Part shown: one piece after another, positions 52,544-61,800 of the stretch
Layout of the letters: the number at the start of each line of letters is the position of its first letter
Position numbering within the stretch: position 1 is the first letter of the stretch
Notes under the pieces: model-generated
Told to the model about the DNA's origin: nothing
Database searches by the model: none
The model's input: the letters and a program-made list of their open reading frames with translations, nothing else
Program-made: the position numbers and the translations under genes
Assembly: GCF_004834005.1 (NCBI RefSeq)
Contig: NZ_STFF01000003.1
Coordinates: 124,001-188,000, forward strand
DNA from: Niastella caeni
Lineage (GTDB): Bacteria; Bacteroidota; Bacteroidia; Chitinophagales; Chitinophagaceae
Direction: 5' to 3'
Length of the DNA stretch: 64,000 nucleotides

Positions 52544-53971
52544 ATGAAATTATACAAACAAAAAATAAAAGCGGTAGTTGCTTACAGCGTGTACTGTATA
52601 GACCTGTTAAAACTGGCTATCTCGGGCAAGGAGAAAAAATTCACAACGGGCAGCATCAACAGGGCCATTGTTTTACTGGCCGTGCCCATGGTGCTGGAGT
52701 TGGTGATGGAATCGTTGTTTGTATGCGTCAACCTGTTTTTTGTAAGCAGACTCGGCGCGAATGCGATTTCCATTGCAGGCGCTACCGAATCAGTGATAAC
52801 ATTTGCGTATTCTGTTGCGATAGGCTTAAGCGTTTCGGCTTCCAGCATCATCTCCCGGCGTATTGGCGAGAAAAAACCAAAAACAGCAGGACTTACTGCC
52901 ATGCAGGTGATCTATACCGGCCTTGCCATTTCGTTGGTAATAAGTATTGTTTCATGCGTGTTTTACAGCGAAATATTGCAATGGATGGGTTTAACAACCG
53001 ACCTCATCAATGAAGGAAGCTTATTTTGTAAGCTCATGTTCGGCAGCACATTGTTCATCATCGTACGTATTGCCATCAATGGTATTTTCCGCGGCTCAGG
53101 CGACGCGGCAATGGCCATGCGCACGCTCTGGTTGTCGAATGGTATCAACATTGCCCTCTGCCCTATCCTGATATTTGGCTGGGGCCCTGTACCGGCATTT
53201 GGGTTAACCGGCGCAGCATTGGCAACGGCCATTGCAAGAATAGCAGGCGTAGCATATCAATCATGGTATTTGCTGAAAGGCAAAACGATCATTACCATTG
53301 GCAAGTCGCAGCTATTATTGGTTCCAGCCATTATTAAAAAGATCGTGAAGCAAGCTACGGGCGGCACGTTGCAGTATATGATACCCGCATCGAGCTGGAT
53401 GTTCATGATCAAGATCGTATCGCACTTTGGTGCAAATGCCCTTGCCGGTTATATCATTGCTCAACGCGTGGCTTCCGTGGCTACCATGCCAGCCTGGGGT
53501 ATTGGTAACGCTGCGGGGGTATTGACCGGACAGAACCTGGGCGCCAGACAACCCGAGCGGGCCGTGCAAACTGTATGGAAAGCCGGCTCGGTAAATATGG
53601 GTTTTCTGATATTGGTGGCGGTATGCTGGCTATTTGCCGCCCGACCCATCGTGAGCCTTTTTTCCAATGTACCGGAAGTGATCACCTACAGCATCATGTA
53701 TATTCAGTTTATTTCAATGGCTTACATCCTGCTGGGTTATACCATGGTGATCTCCCGGTCATTGAATGCCGCCGGCGATATAAAACAGGTATCGCTGTTA
53801 TACATCCTGATGTTTTACATAACGCAATTACCGCTGGCCTGGCTGCTGGGCATCGTGCTTAACCTGGGGCCGAAAGGCATTTTCATCGCTATTCTTATTT
53901 CGGAACTGGTGCTCGCCATAGCCTGCATTACCGTTTTCAGAAAGGGAAAATGGAAACAGATAAAAGTATAA
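52544..53971 (+). CDS. MATE-family efflux transporter, probable siderophore exporter
   Basis: A 475-residue inner-membrane transporter with about 12 helices in two MATE halves (GSINRAIVLLAVPMVLELVM with LFFVSRLGANAI; second half GGTLQYMIPASSWMFMIKIV and IAQRVASVATMPAWGIGNAA). MATE proteins use sodium or proton gradients to expel small molecules. It lies in the middle of the siderophore operon, 16 bp after the second synthetase, so export of the finished siderophore is the natural role. An N-terminal extension of about 30 residues precedes the first helix. Confidence 0.92.
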   Translation: MKLYKQKIKAVVAYSVYCIDLLKLAISGKEKKFTTGSINRAIVLLAVPMVLELVMESLFVCVNLFFVSRLGANAISIAGATESVITFAYSVAIGLSVSASSIISRRIGEKKPKTAGLTAMQVIYTGLAISLVISIVSCVFYSEILQWMGLTTDLINEGSLFCKLMFGSTLFIIVRIAINGIFRGSGDAAMAMRTLWLSNGINIALCPILIFGWGPVPAFGLTGAALATAIARIAGVAYQSWYLLKGKTIITIGKSQLLLVPAIIKKIVKQATGGTLQYMIPASSWMFMIKIVSHFGANALAGYIIAQRVASVATMPAWGIGNAAGVLTGQNLGARQPERAVQTVWKAGSVNMGFLILVAVCWLFAARPIVSLFSNVPEVITYSIMYIQFISMAYILLGYTMVISRSLNAAGDIKQVSLLYILMFYITQLPLAWLLGIVLNLGPKGIFIAILISELVLAIACITVFRKGKWKQIKV

Positions 53972-54000
53972 ATAGATAAGGTACAAATATCATGCTTCTT

Positions 54001-54033
54001 TCTCCCCCTCCACCGGAGGGAAGCGGAGGAGGC
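54001..54033. repeat. Intergenic REP-like palindrome
   Basis: Stem CCCTCC/GGAGGG (54005-54010 with 54015-54020 approximately) followed by AAGCGGAGGAGGC, in the MATE-ACP spacer. It is similar in wording to the element inside the upstream synthetase gene, pointing to one dispersed family. Confidence 0.6.
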
Positions 54034-54067
54034 TTCATTCAACCTATTAACCAATAAACAAATCATT

Positions 54068-54313
54068 ATGCACACACAACAACAAGTAGAAGAAGTGATC
54101 GCCAAAGCATTTGGCATTACCCCCAACGACATTACCGACGAACTGGAATACCAAAGCATCCCCGAATGGGATTCTGTATCGCACCTGGTATTGGTAACAG
54201 AACTGGAAACAGCCTATGGCATCAGCATCGAAATGGAAGATGTATTGACCATGGGCAGTGTTGCCAAAGTAAAAGAGTTACTGAAAAAATATAACGTTGA
54301 ACAGGTTGCCTGA
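54068..54313 (+). CDS. Acyl carrier protein
   Basis: An 81-residue carrier protein with the phosphopantetheine site Ser36 in PEWDSVSHL, followed by the acidic recognition helix (LVTELETAYGISIEMEDVL) and closing helix (SVAKVKELLKKY). Length and four-helix pattern are typical. It is a dedicated carrier, because it sits between the exporter and an acyl ligase in the siderophore operon. It would hold an acyl group activated by the next gene product. No phosphopantetheinyl transferase is in the window, so a general one must load it. Confidence 0.93.
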   Translation: MHTQQQVEEVIAKAFGITPNDITDELEYQSIPEWDSVSHLVLVTELETAYGISIEMEDVLTMGSVAKVKELLKKYNVEQVA

Positions 54314-54338
54314 GTCGAGCACCATTAACCATTAACAA

Positions 54339-55709
54339 ATGTCACTATACGATCTTATACAAAAGAACAGCAACCTGTTTTTTATTGATGCGCAAACAGG
54401 CCATGCTGTTTCAATCAAATCATTTCACCAATCCCTGCCAATAGACGACCGGCAGGGACTGGTGTTTATTTACAACGACAACCTGATAGGATCAGTTGAA
54501 GTATTGCTGAACTTTATGAACAGCCGGTTTACTATCGTGCTGTTAAGCGCGCAATTACATCCTTCCTTCAAACAAAACCTGGAAGCGCTGTATACGCCTT
54601 ATTACATTTATGATCCGGGCCGTACGGCCATTTTTGGATACAATACAATCGCTACGTCTTTATCTATTCAATTAATGAAAAGAAAGACCTTGCCGGAATA
54701 TTACATTCATTCCAACATTAAAATGTTGCTCAGCACTTCCGGCACTACGGGCTCACCCAAATTTGTAAAATTATCAGATGATAATTTAGTACAGAACGCC
54801 TGGTCTATTCTTGATTACATGCCTATACAAAGCGACGATGTAGTACCCTTGAATGTGCCTGTTGTATTTGTATATGGGTTATCCATCTTTACCACCAACT
54901 GTATGGCCGCCGGAACTATTGTTTGTACCAATAACGATATGCTGCAACCCGCCTTCTGGAGCGACTTTACAAAATACAATTGCAGTACCATTGGCGGTGT
55001 GCCGTATGTATATGAAATGTTGCACCGGATTGGTTTCTTCAGAAAAAACCATCCCTCGCTGCGGTACATGACCCAAACAGGCGGCATCCTCAACCAGGCG
55101 TTACGCAATGAGATTGTGAAGTACATTTCTACGTACAATAAACAATTCTTTGCGCAATACGGACAAACGGAAGCCGCAGGCCGTATGGCCTATCTTCCGC
55201 AGGAAGATCTGTTAACGAAAGCAGCCTCCATTGGCCAGCCCATCAAGAACGGGCGGTTTGAAATTGATGAACAAACAAGCGAGCTGATCTATTATGGCCC
55301 TAATGTGTTTGGCGGTTATGCCAATACCCCTGACGACCTGAGCAGCTGGCACGAGACGAATAAATTGTATACCGGCGATGTGGCCCGCCAGGATGAGGAT
55401 GGATACTATTACATAACAGGCAGAATCAAACGCATAATCAAGCTGTTTGGCACGCGCCTGAACCTCGATGAAGTAGAGCTCATCTTAAAAAATGCATTGG
55501 GCGGGCAAACCGTTGTGTGCACCGGCATTAACGACAAATACCTGCTGGTATCGCATGTCAATGACCAGCTGGAAGAAGCCACGATCAAAAAGGTTTTACA
55601 GGAAAAATTACAAATAAATCCGGTATCGGTTCAGGTCAAGTACATCCCAACTATGCCGCTTACCCCTAATGGGAAGATCGACTATTCAACGCTGATGATG
55701 CATGCATGA
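54339..55709 (+). CDS. AMP-forming acyl ligase / stand-alone adenylation enzyme
   Basis: A 456-residue adenylate-forming enzyme. P-loop LLSTSGTTGSPKFVKLS (about 128-144), FAQYGQTEAAGRMAY (A5), YTGDVARQDEDGYYYITGR (A7), then IKLFGTRLNLDEVE (A8 hinge) and the catalytic Lys446 in LTPNGKIDY (A10). It should activate a carboxylic acid as an acyl-AMP and load it onto the adjacent carrier protein, 25 bp upstream. The acid is unknown: fatty acid, hydroxy acid or amino acid are all possible. The arrangement parallels the MbtM ligase and MbtL carrier that feed the MbtK acyltransferase in mycobactin. Last gene of the operon. Confidence 0.88.
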   Translation: MSLYDLIQKNSNLFFIDAQTGHAVSIKSFHQSLPIDDRQGLVFIYNDNLIGSVEVLLNFMNSRFTIVLLSAQLHPSFKQNLEALYTPYYIYDPGRTAIFGYNTIATSLSIQLMKRKTLPEYYIHSNIKMLLSTSGTTGSPKFVKLSDDNLVQNAWSILDYMPIQSDDVVPLNVPVVFVYGLSIFTTNCMAAGTIVCTNNDMLQPAFWSDFTKYNCSTIGGVPYVYEMLHRIGFFRKNHPSLRYMTQTGGILNQALRNEIVKYISTYNKQFFAQYGQTEAAGRMAYLPQEDLLTKAASIGQPIKNGRFEIDEQTSELIYYGPNVFGGYANTPDDLSSWHETNKLYTGDVARQDEDGYYYITGRIKRIIKLFGTRLNLDEVELILKNALGGQTVVCTGINDKYLLVSHVNDQLEEATIKKVLQEKLQINPVSVQVKYIPTMPLTPNGKIDYSTLMMHA

Positions 55710-55741
55710 AGTAGCGCAGGAGTAGCGTGATCGCGCAGAAC

Positions 55742-55770
55742 AAAAAAAGAGTCCCGCAAAAGCGGGACTC
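55742..55770 (-). terminator. Terminator of the giant surface-protein gene
   Basis: Perfect stem GAGTCCCGC/GCGGGACTC (55749-55757 and 55762-55770) with an AAAA loop. On the minus strand it is followed by TTTTTTT. It stands 69 bp after the surface-protein stop and 40 bp after the ligase stop, so it may also slow plus-strand transcripts. Confidence 0.9.
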
Positions 55771-55838
55771 GTATGCTTGCAAAAACGCTCGCATCATGAT
55801 CACATCTAGGGCGTTATTCTAGTAGACCGATCAACTCT

Positions 55839-58800
55839 TTAATGCTTTATTACAAAACGGATCACTTGTTTGGTGCCATCATCTTTCACTCCATGCAGCG
55901 TATACACACCGCTTGCCAAACCTGTCAGTGACACATCGATATCATTTAAGCCAGACGAAACTGAAGTAGCAAATTTCTTAACCATTTTGCCTGTAGCGTC
56001 CATCACCGCCCAGTTTATTGCCATGGTGCGGGAACTGCTGATCCGCAATTTGGCGTTGTTGCCGGTAACTACCGTAGGCAATAATTGAATATTGTTATCA
56101 TACACCGGTGCTTTTAACATGCCCTGATTAGTTACCACAATCGATCCCAGTTGCGTGTTTGATAAAGCAACCTGTCTGGCTGTTGAAGTCCCTGTAGGCG
56201 TAACACCAGTTGCTGGAGTGATCAACGCCCAGGTTACGCCATTGTATACACCGGCATCCATGGTAGCTGTTGGGATACAACCTGCGTTTGCATCCGCATC
56301 TGCATACTGCAAGGTAATATTCACCGGTGTGGCAGGTGTAGTGGTGGTAGTAACCGTCCAGGTACGATTGATAGCTTTGCTGTTATCAATCACCGGCGCA
56401 ATTAATCCTTCCCTTACCCGCACGGTGTAGGTCATGCCCTGACCATTACCAATAGTAACCGGGTTATAGCTGGTAACCGATGGGCCAACAGGAACAGTGA
56501 TCGTGCTGGTCACATTGGTACAGATCGCAGAACCTGTTCCATTAGTTATGAGATGGCTGGCAACACTGCCTGTAGCCGAATTTGACAAGTAGATATTATA
56601 AGAACCGAGTGAAATGTTTCCATTGGTGAGGGCAAGCGTATTGTTGACAGTCATATTACCATTCAGGGTAACGCCTGCACCGTTCATGATCACCGTACCG
56701 GCAGACATGGCTGCTATCACTTGGTTAGCCGTACCACGGAAAGCAACCGTTCCTGAAGCAGCATTGAATGTTCCGATGCTTACAAAGTTGCCATACAGGT
56801 TCAGCGTACCACCTGCATTTACCGTAACGGTAGCGCCACTGCCAATAGCGAGCGTACGCGCATTGGCTGTACCATTCACCACCGGACTAAACGGCGTACC
56901 GCTATTGATCATAACATCTGTAGTTGACACGGGCACACCACCGCACCAGTTGGCAGCCGTATTCCAATCGCTGCTTACTGTGCCCACCCAGTTGTTTGAA
57001 GATCTTACCGACAATATAGCAACACTTGAAACAATAATACCACAAGGGTTTTTGATCACCACATCGTAATCACCCGCATCGGCACCAGTTGCATTGGCTA
57101 TAGTGTATGCGTCAGTGGTGGCGCCGGGAATATTCACACCATCTTTTCTCCATTGATAAGTAAGCGCCGAACCCGTTGCCGCAATATTAAACGTAACCGC
57201 GCTGCCCATACATACACTCTGACCTATTGGTTGTGTTGTTACGGCTATTCTGTCGTTCACAGTAGCCACTATGGCCGTACGCGGAGACTCACAAACACCT
57301 TCAACAGCCACTACGTAATAAGTAGTTGTATCAGTAATGGACGGCGTGGTATAAGAAGAGCCAATGTTTACCGGTGTTGTGGAAGCAGCATCGTCGTACC
57401 AGTACAGGGTAGCTCCAGCCGAAGCGGCAGCCTGCAGGTTCACCAAACCCGTGCCGCAACGCGCGCCTGGCATAGTACCTGTTACCTGTGGGTTGCGCAC
57501 CACCACTTTTACCGCAGGTGTATACAGGGTATCGGTTATACAAGCAGCGGCCAACCGGTAATACAAAGTTGTGGTAGCCGCTGTTGTAGTATATGACGAC
57601 GTGGTAGCATTGGTAATATCGTTATAGGTAGCAGAATCGGTGCTTTGTTGCCATTGAATACCGGAGTACCCATTGGCGCCGGTAACTGTTAACACCGGAG
57701 CACCAGTGAAACAATAATCGGTTGCAGAGGCGCTGATGTTACCGGTCACCAACGCAACGCGTGTTCGCGTAACAACCGACATGGCATCGTTGGAGACTTT
57801 AATATCACCAGCCACGGTTGTTTTAGCTGCAAAGATATAAGTACCCGCAGCACGCATATCAACCGTATCTGTAGCCGCAGACAAGGTTACATCCAATGTA
57901 GCGCCGCCGGCCAGTGTACCTGTATTGAGTGTTGAATTGATCGTTGCGGTAGCAGCACCTGTTACATTCACGGTTAACGTTACCGGGTTTACGGCAAAGT
58001 CAATAGCTACCGAACTGTTGTTCCTCACTTTAATGGCAAGCACTTCTTTACCATAACATCCTTTGCCGATCGCCGGTGATTCCAGTGAAACGGCCTGCAT
58101 ATCTATTCCGTTCGATTGTGTGAATTCATCGGCGCCGATATCAGGTGTAACCGCATCTCTTACTTCCCCTTCAAGATCATCTGTTACCCCTGTAACCGGT
58201 ATAGCGGCTCCATTGGCGGGAGAAAATACAGAGGTGGTAATATGCAGATCAACCGTAGCAGCAGAGCCGGTAGCATCTACAAACAAGGGGTCGGCCGCCA
58301 GGCTGGTGGTGTCGCCACCCAAATTCCATCCGCTGGTATACGTAGCAGCGAACGGAGTGCTTGCTGTACTGGTTGATACCAGGTTGCCGCCCGTTCCACC
58401 ATAACCATAAATATTATGTTCAAACGTAAATCCAGCAAGGCCATCTACCCACATAGCATTGTGGATACCACCTGTTGTGGCGTTTGAGCGGTTGTTGATA
58501 AAGATGTTGTTCCGTATATCATCAGCGCCCGCAGTGGTTTCTTTCCGGATGGCAGCAGTATGCCTCACAGTGGCCCCAACATCGGTGCCACCAATATATA
58601 CACTATTGTAAAAAATGTTACTGTTCTGTCCAGATCCCTTCATGATACCGTCCATTCGTACCGCGTTGGTAAGGCTTGTACCATCGGGCCGGATTCCCAG
58701 GCGAACCATATTATTATATACATTCGCTTTGCCCTGGTTAATTTCTATACCGCGAATATTTACAGCCGTGTTGGTAGCTGTAGCAATATCAAAACTATGC

Positions 58801-61800
58801 ACCTTGTTCTTCGATACTGTATTAGTTATAGTGGCAGAATTATTTCCCCAGAAGAAGATCCCTTCCATATACACCCCGGCAGTAGTAGCGCCTGTTGTTA
58901 AGCTATGAATGGTATTATTGGAAACCGTTACCGCATTGGCAGTAGAAGCGCCCATATAAATACCCAACAGGGCGGCACTGCCACTTCCTGCTGTAGATTG
59001 AGCAGCGCAATACAGGTTGCGGATGGTATTACCGGAAACAGCGGATACGATGGCCGTAGTTGACCCGATATTGATACCAGCAGCCTGGCTGCTTGTAGTG
59101 GTTGCCGTTGTGTTATTTGAAAGATTAGCAATCGTATTATTGGTAATAGTGAACGTACCGGCACCGGAAGGAATGCTGATGCCTCTTACAAATAAGCTGG
59201 TGGTGCTGGTATTGGCAGCATTGATACTGTTAGCCGTAACAAGACTACCGATCTGGTTGCCATCAATATTCACCGTTCCCACCTGGTTGTCGAATATACC
59301 AGAGAAGTTATTACCTGCATTGCTTAGCGTAATACCACCTGCTATGTTCTGCTTCAAATTGATCACTGAATTACCACCGGCGTTGTTGGAAATGAAATAA
59401 GGGATCGTATGAGAACCGCTTCCGGCTGCAATGGTGATCGCATTGTTGCCCGTAGCCGCTCCAACCAAATTACCGGTAACCGTACCAATGTTCACATTAC
59501 CGTTTGAACCGGTAACTGCAATACCATGAAACACATCGTTGGCTGTGGTAATGGTACTGGTGATAGCTATATTGGTTATGGTATTTCCCTGTATGGAGCT
59601 GGCACTAACCGGGAAGCCATCTGCAATCTCCAGGCGGATGCCATCAAAATAATTGGCAAATGCAGCCAGCGTATAAGGCGTACCGGCAGCCGCTGGTGCA
59701 GAACCGCCGATGTAGTTATCTGTGATGATAAATCCATTCCCTACGCTACCGGTATTCCGGTTCGAAGCCACCCAGATAGCGCGATTGTATCCTGCAGCGG
59801 TATAAGTGCGTGTGCTGGTCTGGAAAAAGTGGTTGCCTGTAATGGCCCAGGCACTAACACCCTGATTCAACTCCACACCCACCGAGTTACCACCCGCCAG
59901 GAAGTAGTCATAAATATTACAATTGGAAATGGTATCGTTGTCGTTGAAGTTTGTATTCGCCCCGGTATTGTTAGCACCTAACGAATATACCCCAATAGAT
60001 GGCATGGAAGCGCCGGTACCTGCCGAGTGAATGTTACAATGATCAATAATATTATTGTCGTTACCCAACACGCCATTATTACCGAAGTATACCACACCGG
60101 CTAACGTAGTTGGCACATTGGCGCCAACAGCGTTCTGCCCTTGCAGATCGCAATACTTTACACAGTTGCGGGAAGCCTGGTTATCGAACCGGATGGCTGC
60201 CCCGATAGCGCTGGTATTTATAATGTTCAGGTTAGTCGCATGTAAGCTGCCGGCAGCAGTTACTGTAATGGCTGAACCAACACCGCCTGGTCTGCCATCG
60301 ATGGTAACATATGTACCACCGCTGAAATCAATAGTAGGACCAGCGTTCGAACTGGTGATCACCAACCCGTTTGCGTTGGCGGCAGGACGAATAGTAATGG
60401 TATTGACCGGACTAAAACATGAACTGGGGCCAAATGTAATCGGGAACGTTTCACCTGCGCTGGTATAATCGCTTTGCAGCTCCACGATCACCGCACCGCT
60501 GATACCACCTGATAAAGTGGCCAACGCTGCAGTTAAAGTTGGATACGTACCGGAAGGCCCAACCGTAATTAAACCACTGGGGCCGCTACAACCGCTGGTT
60601 GCTTTTGCACCGGTAAGTGCTGCACTGTATTTAAGCGCGCTTACACATGAATTATTAAATGCATATACATAATAATCATAGGTTGTACTGGCCGTTAGTC
60701 CTGGATTGGTAAAGCTTAGGGAAGTACCTGTAGCTATAACCGTTCCTGTGCCTAGTGTACTGCCAACTGAGTAAATCACCCCATTAACAGGCGCTACCGG
60801 CGTTGCACCTGCCAGGTACCGCACAATGATATACCCATTGGCGCCACTGGCTGAAGCAGTGAAGGCGCCATCAATTTGTGATGATGAAACAGCGGTCAAC
60901 ACCAGGGTGGTTGGCGCATCTGGTGTGGCGCAGGTAGCGGGCGCCGCCATATAATTACCGGCATCGGCGCCTATATCGTTTGGCGTTAAGCCGCTGCGGG
61001 CCTCACTGTCGTAATCGTCTGTAATAGTCGCAATTGCCGTACCAGTACCTTCGGCCACTGAGGCGCCGCTGGCATTGAGATGCAGGTTTACGGTTGATGC
61101 GTTGCCGGTTGGGTTCATAAAATTAGGATCGCCCGCCACACTGTTCACATCGCCGCTGATCCAGCCTCCGGTAGGCGTACCGCCATTGGCGTAATTGACA
61201 ATCTCGGTAGTTCCGCCAAAAGCAAATTTACCGCCGGCGCCAGAGTATTGGTACACGTTGTAATTAACCGTTGCACCGGTATTGGCCGTAGTAAAATATA
61301 AACAGAAGTGTTTACCGCCACCGGTTGCATTGGAACGGTTATTCGCGAAGATATTATTCCGCAGGTCATAGGTACCTGATGCTGCCGTCCTGATGAAAGC
61401 GCAGGTATTGGCCGCATTCGTACCTACCCCGCTTCCACCAATATAAATGCTGTTATGGTAAAAACTATTCGTTGCTGTAGTGGATGACAAAATACCGTTA
61501 ATGGTTTGTGCCGTTGTAAGGGATGTGCCATCTGGCCTGATCCCTAACCGGATCATGTTATTGGCATAAACCGTAGTACCATTAAAGATCTGTATGCCGG
61601 TGAATACAGCGCTGGTATTGGCAGCCGTAGCATCAAAACTATGAATGAAGTTTTTAGCAACTGTATTGGTCACCGAAGCTGTAGCGCTATAATATAACCC
61701 GATCACATTCACTGCAGCCGCCGTAGCTGTTCCGGTCAACACCAGCGAATCTATAGTATTGCCACTCAGGTTACAACCTGCGGCATTGGTGCTGGCCATG

